The notes below the pieces were generated by a model that did not search any database, was not told the DNA's origin, and saw nothing but the letters and a program-made list of their open reading frames with translations. Below, one piece after another: positions 35,271 through 44,261 of a stretch of 64,000 bases of DNA. The translations under genes and the position numbers were made by a program. Each line of letters opens with the position of its first letter. The stretch's first letter is position 1. The DNA is taken from NCBI RefSeq assembly GCF_016907695.1, contig NZ_JAFBCK010000001.1:4762001-4826000 (forward strand), given 5' to 3'. The DNA comes from Actinokineospora baliensis (GTDB lineage: Bacteria; Actinomycetota; Actinomycetes; Mycobacteriales; Pseudonocardiaceae).

Positions 35271-35909
35271 TTAGAAGTGCTGGAATCCAGGTAGCTCCAC
35301 CGCGCGCAGCTGCAGGGTGGCGTGGTCGCAGTACCAGATGAGGCTGCCGTCCCAGGTCAGGCCGGTCGGGTTGCCCCACACCCGCACCGACACCTGTTCT
35401 CGGCGCGCGGAGGTGTCGACGAGCGTGATCATGGAACCCTTGTGGTCGGAGTAGACGACGTAGCCGTCCGAGACCGCGACCCCCGACGGCGGGCGCCGCA
35501 CCGGGACGCAGTCGATGAGGTGCAGGTCCGTCGGATCGCGCAGGTCGAGCACCTTGAGGTCCTGGTAGCCCAGCCACAGGCCGTCGCGGCACGCCTCCAG
35601 CCCGGTCAGCGCGTGCCCGGGGCGCGGGTTGGCCAGCTCACCGAGCACCGCGCCGGTCTCGGGGTCGAGCATCCGCAGGTCCCGGCGGTCGCCCACGACC
35701 TGCAGCAGGCACCCGTCGAGGGTGGTCAGGTCGGCGCGGATGTCGGTGCAGTCGATCTGCCCGGACGGCTCGCCGGTCACCGAGTCGATCGCGGTGATGC
35801 GGCCGGTGAACGACTCCGAGTACCACAGGTACTCCCCGCTCCAGGTCACCCCGCACAGCTCCAGCGCCTGCAGCGGCAGGTCCCGCACGATCCCGGCGAG
35901 GATGGTCAC
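35271..35909 (-). CDS. Short beta-propeller protein, copy 1 (glutaminyl cyclase-like/YncE-like)
   Basis: The 212-aa protein is made of propeller blades with repeated GVTWSGEYLWYSES, GLEACRDGLWLGY and GLTWDGSLIWYCDH motifs and DxxTGxxxG turns, as in the glutamine cyclotransferase (Glu_cyclase_2) and YncE families. It has no signal peptide, unlike most relatives. GTG 35909 overlaps the PRMT stop by four bases. The homologous copy at 51960 also sits in an operon with signal-less solute-binding proteins, which suggests a conserved two-protein unit. Enzymatic activity is uncertain. Confidence 0.75.
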   Translation of the reverse strand: MTILAGIVRDLPLQALELCGVTWSGEYLWYSESFTGRITAIDSVTGEPSGQIDCTDIRADLTTLDGCLLQVVGDRRDLRMLDPETGAVLGELANPRPGHALTGLEACRDGLWLGYQDLKVLDLRDPTDLHLIDCVPVRRPPSGVAVSDGYVVYSDHKGSMITLVDTSARREQVSVRVWGNPTGLTWDGSLIWYCDHATLQLRAVELPGFQHF

Positions 35910-36796
35910 GACGACTCCCGGCGGCTGATCCCGCACTCGAGCTGCCAGTCGGTAGCGACCCTGACGCCCTCCGGGAGCACCACCTTGGCCTGCAGCACGT
36001 CCCCGTCGACCACGGGGGTGTGGCGCACCGGCCAGATCCACACACCCCAGTTGCAGCCGGGGTACGAGGGGAAGTTCGACAAGGTGACCCCGGGTGCCAA
36101 GGTCGCGGTGAACGACCCCATCACCGCGTGCAGGGTGCCCGGCCGGGTGATGCGCAGCTTGCGGGCCGTGGTGGACACCGCGTTCTCGGTGGACCCCAGG
36201 ACGCTGTCGCCGATCGGGACCGCCGCGCTGAGCCGTGTTGGGAGGCGTTGGAAGAAGTGCAGGTGCGCGGCCGGTTCGACGTACTGCTGCACTGCGTCGA
36301 GCCGGTAGCCCAGGGAGTCGCCGCTCCACACGCCCCAGCCCTCGTCGTCGAACTCGATCGCGGTCAGTGTCGTAGTCAGTCGTTGAGGCACTACGCGCCC
36401 GCCTGGCGCCAACGCTCTCTTGGCGACCGCGGCGATGATTTCCGGCATCTCCTCTTCGGGACCGATGTTGCCCATCAGCTCCGAGACGATGACGTCGGCC
36501 TTGTGCGGTAGGTCGACGGTCCGGGCATCGCCATGGATGACGGTGAGCTTGCCGCTGAGGCCGTTGTCCTCCGCGATGCTCGCCGCGACCGCCGCGGTCA
36601 CCGGATCGCCCTCTATGGCATAGACGTGCGACGCGCCGTGCTTGAGTGCCAGCATCCCCAACACGAGCAGCCCGGCACCGACGTCGATGACCACGTCACC
36701 GGGTCGCACCGCCCACGCGAGGGCGTCGTCGTAGGCGCGCAACCGGGTCCGGTCGCCGAGCATCGCCTGGTGCATCACCAGCGTGCGGGTGTCCAT
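35906..36796 (-). CDS. PRMT-like SAM-dependent methyltransferase
   Basis: The 296-aa class I methyltransferase resembles protein arginine methyltransferases. SAM motif I is VIDVGAGLLVLGMLALKHGA, post-I is VYAIEGD, and a double-E loop reads SELMGNIGPEEEM. A C-terminal beta-barrel-like part contains SGDSLGYRLDAVQQYVEP. The THW loop of true PRMTs is not clear (CNWGVWIWP occurs there). It starts at ATG 36796 with GGAGG upstream. Bacterial PRMT homologues in biosynthetic clusters can methylate amines or guanidines of small molecules or peptides; the substrate here is unknown. Confidence 0.78.
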   Translation of the reverse strand: MDTRTLVMHQAMLGDRTRLRAYDDALAWAVRPGDVVIDVGAGLLVLGMLALKHGASHVYAIEGDPVTAAVAASIAEDNGLSGKLTVIHGDARTVDLPHKADVIVSELMGNIGPEEEMPEIIAAVAKRALAPGGRVVPQRLTTTLTAIEFDDEGWGVWSGDSLGYRLDAVQQYVEPAAHLHFFQRLPTRLSAAVPIGDSVLGSTENAVSTTARKLRITRPGTLHAVMGSFTATLAPGVTLSNFPSYPGCNWGVWIWPVRHTPVVDGDVLQAKVVLPEGVRVATDWQLECGISRRESS

Positions 36797-36878
36797 CCTG
36801 GCCTCCATCCCGGCCCACACACGCCTGAACCTCGCCCGGCCCAGGGGAGGGCCGGACGAGGTCAGGGGTGGGATCGGC

Positions 36879-38075
36879 TCAGACGTTGACGGCGGCGTGC
36901 TCGCCGACGATGGACTCGCGCATCACCAGCGACAGGCCGGTGATCCTGGCCTTCTCCACGTCACCGGTGGTCACCAGCGGCGTGCCCTGACCCGACAGGG
37001 CCAGGTTCGTGCCCGCGGGCTCCAGGTCGGCCAGGCGGCCGGACAGGTGCACCGGGTTGGTCGAGTACAGCACCTCGTTTGGCGTCACCAGGTCGAACTC
37101 GGCGTCGAAGTGCAGCTCCGCCGGGAACCGCACCCGCGACAGCGCCTCCTCGGTGCCCTCGCCGAGCGTGCCGCCGGATGGCTTGGGCCAGCTCGCCCGC
37201 AGCATGACCCGGCCACCGAGCTCCGCGCACTCGCCGACCAGCGCCACCCTGGCGATCTGGGCCAGCACGCCGCGGCCCTCGTCGTGCTTCTCCGGGCCGA
37301 ACAGCAGGATCTCCATGCCCGCCGCCAGCGCGTGGCTGCCCTGCAGGTCCACCCGCACCGTGCGGCCACCGACCTCCAGGGTCAGCGTCGCCTCGGTCGA
37401 GGTCTGGATGATCATCGACGGGTCGACCAGCATCGACATGCACGCCGCCGGGCTGTCGGCGAAGAACACCGTCGGGGTGATCCCGATCGGCTGGTTGTCG
37501 TCGGTCGAGGGGTACCACGCCTCCGGCAGCGTCGTCCCCCGCACCACGTTCGGCGCCTGCACCAGCTCCATCGGCTGGTCGCCGCGCGGCACACCCAAGT
37601 AGCCGCCGGTCAGCGGCTTCTTGAACGGCGGGATCGCGTCCACCACGCCGTAGATGTCGATGACGTTGCGGTGCACCAGCCGCAGCGTGCTGGTCTCCAG
37701 GATGCCGAACCGCTGGATGTGGAACTCCGCCGGGAAGTTCTTGCCCGGCGCGATCTGCCGCACGTGCCCGGTGTTGGGCAGCAGCGGGTTGGACAGGATC
37801 TGGATCCGGTCGTTGAGCTCGTAGCTGAAGCCCTTGATGCCGACCTCGGGCGCGCTGATCAGCTCGGTGTCGAACACCGACCGCCCGCGCTCGTCGACCC
37901 GGTGCTCGAACCCGGGCATCGGCCACTTGTTCATCTGCACGAACCCGGACAGGTTGATCGTCTCGCGCCTGCCGTTGTAGTAGTCGTCGCCGTAGACGAT
38001 CGTGGCGGCGGCGAGGATGTGCGGGCGGATCGGTTTCGGTGCGAGGTTGAGCGACTCGTAGGTTTCCCGTTCCAC
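36879..38075 (-). CDS. Unknown beta-rich protein with apparent internal duplication
   Basis: The 398-aa protein has no signal peptide, no membrane helix and no recognised catalytic motif. Two halves show related segments: NFPAEFHIQRFGILETSTLR (about 170) and RFPAELHFDAEFDLVTPNEV (about 335), each followed by a strand ending in a G-rich turn. This suggests a tandem duplicated domain. The N-terminal region reads INLSGFVQMNKWPMPGFEH. It is the first gene of a five-gene minus-strand operon and has the strongest promoter-like sequence of the region upstream. It could be a structural or binding protein; no function is claimed. Confidence 0.7.
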   Translation of the reverse strand: MERETYESLNLAPKPIRPHILAAATIVYGDDYYNGRRETINLSGFVQMNKWPMPGFEHRVDERGRSVFDTELISAPEVGIKGFSYELNDRIQILSNPLLPNTGHVRQIAPGKNFPAEFHIQRFGILETSTLRLVHRNVIDIYGVVDAIPPFKKPLTGGYLGVPRGDQPMELVQAPNVVRGTTLPEAWYPSTDDNQPIGITPTVFFADSPAACMSMLVDPSMIIQTSTEATLTLEVGGRTVRVDLQGSHALAAGMEILLFGPEKHDEGRGVLAQIARVALVGECAELGGRVMLRASWPKPSGGTLGEGTEEALSRVRFPAELHFDAEFDLVTPNEVLYSTNPVHLSGRLADLEPAGTNLALSGQGTPLVTTGDVEKARITGLSLVMRESIVGEHAAVNV

Positions 38076-38171
38076 GGTTGGCCTCCAGTGAGACAGTGGT
38101 TGATCACCGGTGAGCTGGCTGCGCCTTGGCGGGAGCGCGTCCGCCGGGGGTGGACCGGGCTCCGGAGAGGA

Positions 38172-38200
38172 ACACTATATATTTCCGAAGTAAGAGTCAA
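38172..38200 (-). promoter_or_regulatory. Sigma-70-like promoter of the 38075-32328 operon
   Basis: On the minus strand TTGACT is followed after 17 bases by TAGTGT, or after 15 by TATAGT, in a strikingly AT-rich island about 100 bases before the ATG at 38075. The element ACTTC-N5-TATATAGT within it recurs before clpC at 42519-42536. Confidence 0.6.
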
Positions 38201-38384
38201 TGCCTGATCGGGGGGTCTGGCTGTCCACAACGGCCTGTTCTGTCCACAGGTCTCGCTTGACCCCCTTGACGCGCAAGGGGAAGCGGTACGCTGGAAGTGG
38301 GTGGCCCCCTGGGTGGGCGGGGTCTGTTGTCCGCGGGGTCTGCTCGCCTTCGGCATTGCACTGGATCCGCGATTTGAGTGCAGG

Positions 38385-38527
38385 CTCGATGTGGTGGACC
38401 TGTTTTGCGTGGGGCCCCTACGACAGCCGTGGCAGGACCGCAAAGCAGGGGCCGAAAAGCATGGCCCTGCAGCGAGGCGACGCTACGACTGCCGTCCCCC
38501 CACACAAAACAGGTCCACCCCATCGAG
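38385..38527. repeat. 143-bp foldback element with 30-bp inverted ends (MITE-like)
   Basis: The 30-base ends at 38385-38414 and 38498-38527 (outer part CTCGATG, core GGACCTGTTTTG) are inverted copies with two mismatches. The interior contains a further hairpin (GCAGGGGCC/GGCCCTGC near 38446-38470). No gene lies inside. It may be a miniature inverted-repeat element, a folded RNA or an insulator. No target duplication is obvious. Confidence 0.6.
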
Positions 38528-38533
38528 CAGATG

Positions 38534-38638
38534 GCACCAGCGACTTCCGAGTGTCCAGTGGTTGGCAATGCGGCCGGGGCGGGCGGGAAGGCGGTGGGCT
38601 GGGGTAGCACCAGCGGCTTCCGAGTGTCCAGTGGCTGG
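38534..38638. repeat. Imperfect direct repeats, 32 bp
   Basis: GCACCAGCG-R-CTTCCGAGTG and the following bases occur at 38534-38565 and 38607-38638 with two mismatches, and a shorter degenerate copy is near 38697. The rest of 38640-38776 is G-rich and without a recognisable gene. The repeats adjoin the foldback element. Confidence 0.6.
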
Positions 38639-38776
38639 GTTCGGTGGTCGGAGTCGGGTGGTTGGGCTGGCGGGGCTGGCTCGGTGGGTTGGGCTGGCAC
38701 CGTTGCTTCCGGTGGAAGGGGCGGGTGGAGTGTCCGTTCGGGTCGGCCTGCGGGGTGTCGCGTGGGTGGGAGGGGG

Positions 38777-40000
38777 CTAGGTGGGGATGAGGGTGATGGC
38801 GTTGGCGGCGGTGTCTAGGGCTGGGGGGCAGGACTCGGGGGTGGGGGCGGTGATGGCGACCATGGCGTAGCGGCCCCAGACGTGGCCTTCTGGGGGTGGG
38901 GCGACGGTGGTGCCGGGGGTGGCTAGGGGGGTGGCTAGGAGGGTGTTGGGGGGTAGGGCGTCTGTGTCTATGCGGATTTCGGCGATGGTGGTGGGGGCGG
39001 GTGGGTAGAGGAAGCGGATGGCGGTGACGGAGGAGTGGGTGGGGGTGAAGGTGGGGGGTCGGCCGCAGGCAATGGCGGCGGCTATGCGGCCTGCGTCTAT
39101 GCCGGTCGACTGCAGGCCCAGGTAGGGGATGAGGTCGCCGCCCAGGCGGCAGTTGACTTCGATGACCGACCAGCCGGTGGGGGTGCGGCGGAGTTCGGTG
39201 TGGGTCATGCCGGAGTCGAAGCCGAGGGCGTCGTGGGCGGCCGCGAGCAGGGCGTGGAGGTCGGGGTCGGTGAACAGGGGGTCGGAGCCGTCGACGATGT
39301 GGCCGGTTTCTTCGAAGTACGGGGGGAATCCGCTGGTTTTGCGGGCCAGGAACAGCGGGGTGACCACACCGTCCACAATGGCCGAGTCGACGCTGAACTC
39401 CGGGCCGTCTGCGTAGTCCTCGACCAGTACGCCGAGGTTGTAGTGGCGGGCTTGGTCGACGTGTTGGGCTCGGGTGTGGGCGTAGGCGGTGGGCAGGTCT
39501 GCGGGGGAGTCGACTTTGGTGACGCCCATGCTCGCGCCCAGTGCCCGTGGCTTGAGGATCACGGGGTAGCCGAGGCCGTCGGCGACCGCCAGGGCTTCCT
39601 CCACGGAGGCCACTGCGACGGATCGTGGTTGCGGCACACCGGCGGCGGCCAATGCCGTGCGTGTGCGGTGCTTGTCGCGGCAGCGGTCGATGACGTCCGG
39701 TGACACGCCGGGTAGCCCGAGGTGTTGGGCGACTGTGGCCGTGTTGGCCATCTTCAGCTCGTCCCAGCACAGGATGCCGTCGACGTTCCGTCCTGCCGCG
39801 ACGTCGACGGCCGCTGCCAGAAGCGCTGCGCCGTCGCGGATGTCCACGGCCGTGCTGCCCACCACGTACGGCTTCTCCCACGTCGCCGGTTCGTGGTCGA
39901 GCAGCCACACGTCGGTGGTGTCGGCGATCGACCGCAGCAGGTAACCCCGGTGCGGCTCGTACCCGATGCCGACGAGGATCATCAACGGCCGCTCACTCAT
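38777..40000 (-). CDS. ATP-grasp ligase-like enzyme
   Basis: The 407-aa ATP-grasp protein has a preATP-grasp domain (about 1-105) and an ATP-binding lid with KPRALGASMGVTKVDS. A catalytic region with YADGPEFSVDSAIVDG follows, and the metal-binding block is WSVIEVNCRLGGDLIPYLG. The family makes amide or ester bonds by acyl-phosphate chemistry, often joining amino acids in natural-product clusters. Its ATG overlaps the clpC stop by eight bases (ATGAGTGA), so the two are translationally coupled. Codon use near the 3' end is extremely GC-rich. Substrates unknown. Confidence 0.85.
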   Translation of the reverse strand: MSERPLMILVGIGYEPHRGYLLRSIADTTDVWLLDHEPATWEKPYVVGSTAVDIRDGAALLAAAVDVAAGRNVDGILCWDELKMANTATVAQHLGLPGVSPDVIDRCRDKHRTRTALAAAGVPQPRSVAVASVEEALAVADGLGYPVILKPRALGASMGVTKVDSPADLPTAYAHTRAQHVDQARHYNLGVLVEDYADGPEFSVDSAIVDGVVTPLFLARKTSGFPPYFEETGHIVDGSDPLFTDPDLHALLAAAHDALGFDSGMTHTELRRTPTGWSVIEVNCRLGGDLIPYLGLQSTGIDAGRIAAAIACGRPPTFTPTHSSVTAIRFLYPPAPTTIAEIRIDTDALPPNTLLATPLATPGTTVAPPPEGHVWGRYAMVAITAPTPESCPPALDTAANAITLIPT

Positions 40001-42467
40001 GGGTGGCCGCCACCGCCCCGTGGAAGACGAACCGCGCGTCTTCGGCTTCCTCGTCCGTCACATCGACCACCACGCGCTGACCGGGCACCACCTCGCCGAA
40101 GAGGATCTTTTCCGACAGTTGGTCTTCGATTTCGCGTTGGATGGTGCGGCGGAGTGGGCGGGCGCCGAGGACGGGGTCGAAGCCTCGTTTGGCGAGGAGT
40201 TTCTTGGCGCGGTCGGTGAGTTCGAGCGCCATGTCCTTGTTCCGCAGCTGTGTTTCGACGCGGCTGATCATGAGGTCGACCATGGTGATGATCTGCTGCT
40301 CGTTGAGCTGGTGGAAGACGATGATGTCGTCGATGCGGTTGAGGAACTCGGGGCGGAAGTGTTTCTTCAGCTCGTCGTTGACCTTGTTCTTCATCCGCTC
40401 ATAGTTCGACCCGGTGTCGGTGCCGGAGGTGAACCCGAGGCCGACGGCTTTGGAGATGTCCTGGGTGCCGAGGTTGGAGGTGAAGATGATGACGGTGTTC
40501 TTGAAGTCCACCGTCCTGCCCTGCCCATCGGTCAGGCGGCCGTCTTCCAACACCTGGAGGAGGGTGTTGTAGACCTCTTGGTGGGCCTTCTCGATCTCAT
40601 CGAACAACACCACACTGAACGGCTTGCGGCGGACCTTCTCCGTCAGCTGGCCGCCTTCCTCATACCCCACATACCCGGGGGGCGCGCCGAAGAGGCGGGA
40701 GGCGGTGTAGCGGTCGTGGAACTCGCCCATGTCGATCTGGATCAGGGCGTCGTCCTCGCCGAACAAGAAGTTCGCGAGCGCCTTCGACAGCTCGGTCTTA
40801 CCCACACCCGACGGGCCGGCGAAAATGAAGGACCCGGAGGGGCGCTTGGGGTCTTTGAGGCCGGCGCGGGTGCGGCGGATCGCCTGCGAGACGGCCTTGA
40901 CGGCGTCTTCCTGGCCGATGATCCGCTTGTGGAGCTCGTCCTCCATCCGCAGCAGCCGCGAGGTCTCCTCCTCGGTCAGCTTGAACACCGGGATCCCGGT
41001 CCAGTTCGCCAACACCTCGGCGATCTGCTCGTCATCGACCTCGGCGACGACGTCGAGGTCGCCGTCCTTCCACTGCTTCTCCCGCTCCGCCTTCTGCGAC
41101 AGGAGTTGCTTCTCGTTGTCGCGCAGCTTCGCCGCCCGCTCGAAGTCCTGCGCGTCGATCGCGGACTCCTTCTCCCGGCGGACGTCGGCGATCTTCTCGT
41201 CGAACTCCCGCAGGTCCGGCGGCGCGGTCATCCGACGGATCCGCATCCGCGCCCCGGCCTCGTCGATGAGGTCGATGGCCTTGTCCGGGAGGAACCGGTC
41301 ATTGATGTACCGGTCGGCGAGGGTGGCGGCGGCGACGAGGGCGGCGTCGGTGATCGTGACGCGGTGGTGCGCCTCGTACCGGTCGCGCAGGCCCTTGAGG
41401 ATCTCGATGGTGTGCTCCAGGGACGGCTCACCGACCTGGATCGGCTGGAACCGGCGCTCCAGAGCGGGGTCCTTCTCCACGTACTTGCGGTACTCGTCGA
41501 GCGTGGTCGCGCCGATCGTCTGCAGCTCACCGCGGGCCAGCATCGGCTTGAGGATGGAGGCGGCGTCGATCGCGCCCTCCGCCGCCCCGGCGCCGACCAG
41601 GGTGTGGATCTCGTCGATGAACAGGATGATGTCCCCGCGGGTCTTGATCTCCTTCAGCACCTTCTTCAGGCGCTCCTCGAAATCACCCCTGTAGCGGGAA
41701 CCGGCGACCAGCGACCCGAGGTCGAGGGTGTAGAGCTGCTTGTCCTTCAGCGTCTCCGGCACCTCGCCCTTCACCACCATCTGCGCCAAACCCTCAACCA
41801 CCGCCGTCTTACCCACACCGGGCTCACCGATCAACACCGGGTTGTTCTTGGTGCGCCGCGACAGCACCTGCATCACCCGCTCGATCTCCTTCGTGCGCCC
41901 GATCACCGGATCCAACTTGCCCTCACGAGCAGACGCCGTCAGATTCCGACCAAACTGATCCAACACCAGCGACGACGACGGCGTCCCCTCACCACGCCCA
42001 CCCGTCTCCGTCGACTCCTTACCACCCTGCGAATACCCCGACAGCAGCTGCAGGACCTGCTGACGCACACGATTCAAATCAGCACCAAGCTTCACCAACA
42101 CCTGCGCCGCGACACCCTCACCCTCACGGATCAACCCCAAAAGGATGTGCTCCGTACCGATGTAGTTATGCCCCAACTGCAAAGCCTCACGCAACGACAG
42201 CTCCAACACCTTCTTCGCCCGAGGCGTAAAAGGAATATGCCCCGACGGCGCGTGCTGCCCCTGCCCGATGATCTCCTCAACCTGCTGCCGCACACCCTCC
42301 AGAGCAATACCCAACGACTCCAGAGCCTTCGCCGCGACACCCTCACCCTCATGAATCAACCCAAGCAAAATGTGCTCAGTGCCGATGTAGTTGTGGTTGA
42401 GCATCCTGGCCTCTTCCTGAGCCAGAACGACCACCCGCCTCGCGCGGTCGGTGAACCTCTCGAACAT
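39993..42467 (-). CDS. clpC: ClpC-type AAA+ unfoldase (probable paralogue)
   Basis: The 824-aa ClpC has two Clp_N repeats (1-145), AAA1 with [13 protein letters not shown] and [13 protein letters not shown], and a UVR/middle domain ([19 protein letters not shown]). AAA2 has [14 protein letters not shown] and [11 protein letters not shown], and the Clp D2 small domain follows. It is nearly identical in pattern to mycobacterial ClpC1 (about 848 aa) but ends soon after [14 protein letters not shown], lacking the longer acidic tail. It is transcribed with the ATP-grasp gene rather than with the usual lysS/lsr2 or radA neighbours, which suggests a second copy. N-domain residues that bind cyclomarin-type peptides (F2, V13, H77, F80, K85, E89) are unchanged. 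ATG 42467 has AGGGAG upstream. Confidence 0.93.
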   Translation of the reverse strand: MFERFTDRARRVVVLAQEEARMLNHNYIGTEHILLGLIHEGEGVAAKALESLGIALEGVRQQVEEIIGQGQHAPSGHIPFTPRAKKVLELSLREALQLGHNYIGTEHILLGLIREGEGVAAQVLVKLGADLNRVRQQVLQLLSGYSQGGKESTETGGRGEGTPSSSLVLDQFGRNLTASAREGKLDPVIGRTKEIERVMQVLSRRTKNNPVLIGEPGVGKTAVVEGLAQMVVKGEVPETLKDKQLYTLDLGSLVAGSRYRGDFEERLKKVLKEIKTRGDIILFIDEIHTLVGAGAAEGAIDAASILKPMLARGELQTIGATTLDEYRKYVEKDPALERRFQPIQVGEPSLEHTIEILKGLRDRYEAHHRVTITDAALVAAATLADRYINDRFLPDKAIDLIDEAGARMRIRRMTAPPDLREFDEKIADVRREKESAIDAQDFERAAKLRDNEKQLLSQKAEREKQWKDGDLDVVAEVDDEQIAEVLANWTGIPVFKLTEEETSRLLRMEDELHKRIIGQEDAVKAVSQAIRRTRAGLKDPKRPSGSFIFAGPSGVGKTELSKALANFLFGEDDALIQIDMGEFHDRYTASRLFGAPPGYVGYEEGGQLTEKVRRKPFSVVLFDEIEKAHQEVYNTLLQVLEDGRLTDGQGRTVDFKNTVIIFTSNLGTQDISKAVGLGFTSGTDTGSNYERMKNKVNDELKKHFRPEFLNRIDDIIVFHQLNEQQIITMVDLMISRVETQLRNKDMALELTDRAKKLLAKRGFDPVLGARPLRRTIQREIEDQLSEKILFGEVVPGQRVVVDVTDEEAEDARFVFHGAVAATHE

Positions 42468-42518
42468 TCGCCACTCCCTGCGGGCAGCCGGGCCTGGGGC
42501 AGGCGCCTCCTGGGTACG

Positions 42519-42536
42519 ACTATATAAACATGAAGT
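42519..42536 (-). promoter_or_regulatory. Promoter-like motif before clpC shared with the 38075 operon
   Basis: ACTTC-N5-TATATAGT on the minus strand, about 50 bases before the clpC ATG, matches 13 fixed positions at 38174-38191. The TATAGT part is a good -10 hexamer. A shared activator or promoter class is likely. HSP-type CtsR boxes were not seen. Confidence 0.5.
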
Positions 42537-42550
42537 GACTTTGGGAAGGC

Positions 42551-43201
42551 TCAGTCCAGGCCGAGCATCCGGATGCACCGACCGGCCGCCGCCAGGTCGC
42601 CGGAGACCCGCACGGCGCCGGTGGCGATCATCTCCGCCGGGCTGGTCAGCCTGGCCCCCACCCGGATGAAGGTGTCCGCGTCGCAGGACACGGTCATGTC
42701 CGGCTCCGGGGAGGCGCCGCGGGCGAAGCGCACGTCGCCGTCGCGGACCTCGATGACGAAGTCCTGCCCGCCCACCTCGAACTGGTAGGTGTCGTCGACC
42801 TCGGGGACCGCCTCGCGCACCACCATCGACTGCACCGCCAGGAATCCCCACTCGGCCCTGGTCGTGCCGCCGCTGTCGTCCTCCCGCAGGAACCCCAGAC
42901 CCCAGCGCGCCAGCGCCAGCAGCGGCTGGCGCAACTGCTCGCCCAGTTCGGTGAGCCGGTAGCGCTGCGCGCGGCCATCGCCGGGGATCGCGACCTGCTC
43001 GACCACCCCGTGCTCGGCCAGCGTGCGCAGCCGCTCGGAGAGCAGGTTCGGGCCGATCCCGGGCATGTTCTCCAGCAGGGCGGTGAACCGGGCGGGCCCG
43101 ATCAGCAACTCCCGGACGACCAGCATCGTCCACCGCTCGCCGAGCACCCCCAACCCCACCGCAAGCCCACAGCCCCGCCCGTAGTCCTGCTTGATGGCCA
43201 T
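42551..43201 (-). CDS. HxlR-family regulator with SCP2-like domain, copy 1
   Basis: The 216-aa protein has an N-terminal HxlR winged helix (CGLAVGLGVLGERWTMLVVRELLIG, GIGPNLLSERLRTLAEHG, and wing RYRLTELG). A C-terminal SCP2/sterol-carrier-like domain (about 110-216) may bind a hydrophobic ligand. Start ATG 43201 is set by the domain and by its paralogue at 55781, which has exactly the same length and over half its residues in common by eye. It is downstream of, and antiparallel to, the methyltransferase at 43350 and ends close to the clpC promoter. Confidence 0.88.
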   Translation of the reverse strand: MAIKQDYGRGCGLAVGLGVLGERWTMLVVRELLIGPARFTALLENMPGIGPNLLSERLRTLAEHGVVEQVAIPGDGRAQRYRLTELGEQLRQPLLALARWGLGFLREDDSGGTTRAEWGFLAVQSMVVREAVPEVDDTYQFEVGGQDFVIEVRDGDVRFARGASPEPDMTVSCDADTFIRVGARLTSPAEMIATGAVRVSGDLAAAGRCIRMLGLD

Positions 43202-43349
43202 GTAGCCCCTCGTCTGGGATCCGTTGTGGTACAAGGGTGTGGTTCTCAACGAGCTTATAAGGCGCGCGCAGCCCCGTCGAGCGGGCGCGCGCCGTTTCGC
43301 CCGGTACATCACCAGATCACGGCCGATGACACCCTGATGGAGGACGCGG

Positions 43350-44210
43350 ATGAGCGTGAGCGCGCTGCGAGCGGACAAGCACGAGGAATGGCGGCTCTCG
43401 GCGGTGGGCTGGGTGCGCCACCGGGCCAACTTCGCCGACGCCGCGGTGCCCAGCGCCCGCCGCATGGTCGAGTTGGCGCAGGCCAGGCCGGGTCAGCGCG
43501 CGCTCGACTTGGCCTGCGGCGTCGGGGTTCCCGCGCACCAACTGGCCGAGGCGGTCGGTCCCACCGGGTACGTGCTGGGACTCGACATCGTCGCGGAGAT
43601 GGTCGACGGGGCCCGCGCGTGGGCGGCGTCGCGTGGACTGACCACAGTGGACTTCAGGACCATCACCGACGAGCACGATCTGGGCATTGAGCCGGGCAGT
43701 TTCGATCTCGGCACGTGCCGGGCGGGATTGCAGTACATGGTCGAACCCGGTGCGGCGCTGCGGTCGATGCACACCGCGCTGCGGCCGGGGGCGCGCATGG
43801 TGTCGATGACCGTCGGCTCCCCGCAGCGGTGCACCTCGCTGCGGATCCTCGAGGAGGTGGTGGCCAGGCACATCGAGATGCCCACCCTGATCCCGGAAGC
43901 GGACAAGGATGTCCCCGGCACCGTCGCCCTCTCCGACCCCGCCGACCTCGAAGCGCTCTACCGCGACGCCGGGTTCACCGACGTCACCACCGAGGTCGCC
44001 GACCACCCGATCGTCGGCGCCGACTCCGCCGAAGAGTACTGGGACGTCTGCGAGAACAGCGCTGGGCCGTTCATCCTGCTGCTGCGCTCGATCGGCGACC
44101 GGCTGCGCGCCGACATCCGCGACGACGCGATCGCCACCCTGCGCGCCCAGTTCCCGGACGGGCCCGTGGTGATGACCGGGGAAACCCTGATCACCACCGG
44201 GACCCGCTGA
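43350..44210 (+). CDS. Class I SAM-dependent methyltransferase
   Basis: The 286-aa UbiE/COQ5-like methyltransferase has motif I ALDLACGVGVPAHQLAEAVG, post-I LGLDIVAEM, a motif II-like FDLGTCRAGLQYM and motif III ALRPGARMVSMTV. No metal or extra domain is present. ATG 43350 has GGAGG ten bases upstream. It is divergent from the HxlR gene, a usual arrangement for a regulated target. A bidirectional terminator at 44216-44251 separates it from the EF-hand genes. Substrate unknown. The related enzyme at 46302 has a similar fold. Confidence 0.87.
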   Translation: MSVSALRADKHEEWRLSAVGWVRHRANFADAAVPSARRMVELAQARPGQRALDLACGVGVPAHQLAEAVGPTGYVLGLDIVAEMVDGARAWAASRGLTTVDFRTITDEHDLGIEPGSFDLGTCRAGLQYMVEPGAALRSMHTALRPGARMVSMTVGSPQRCTSLRILEEVVARHIEMPTLIPEADKDVPGTVALSDPADLEALYRDAGFTDVTTEVADHPIVGADSAEEYWDVCENSAGPFILLLRSIGDRLRADIRDDAIATLRAQFPDGPVVMTGETLITTGTR

Positions 44211-44215
44211 ACCGT

Positions 44216-44251
44216 CCCCGGTGGACTCGCCGCGCGGCGGGTCCACCGGGG
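44216..44251. terminator. Bidirectional terminator
   Basis: CCCCGGTGGAC and GTCCACCGGGG form the outer 11-bp stem, with an inner CGCC/GGCG stem around GCGC. The hairpin lies between the convergent methyltransferase and EF-hand stops. Confidence 0.8.
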
Positions 44252-44261
44252 AGTACGGCGC

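Noticed and set aside
33654..35294. 546-codon plus-strand frame opposite the ABC1 kinase gene
   Set aside because: Complement of a gene with intact kinase motifs; the composition is typical of antisense frames.
38197..38700. 167-codon minus-strand frame in the repeat region at 38 kb
   Set aside because: It covers the foldback element and direct repeats, is proline-rich, has no ribosome site and is not like any family.
39993..42467. clpC as a drug-resistant allele
   Set aside because: Residues contacted by cyclomarin and rufomycin in the N-domain (F2, V13, H77, F80, K85, E89) are all unchanged.
39966..42527. 853-codon plus-strand open frame opposite clpC
   Set aside because: It is the complement of a highly conserved gene; its translation is low-complexity (His/Arg/Leu/Val-rich) and is a product of GC-rich third positions.
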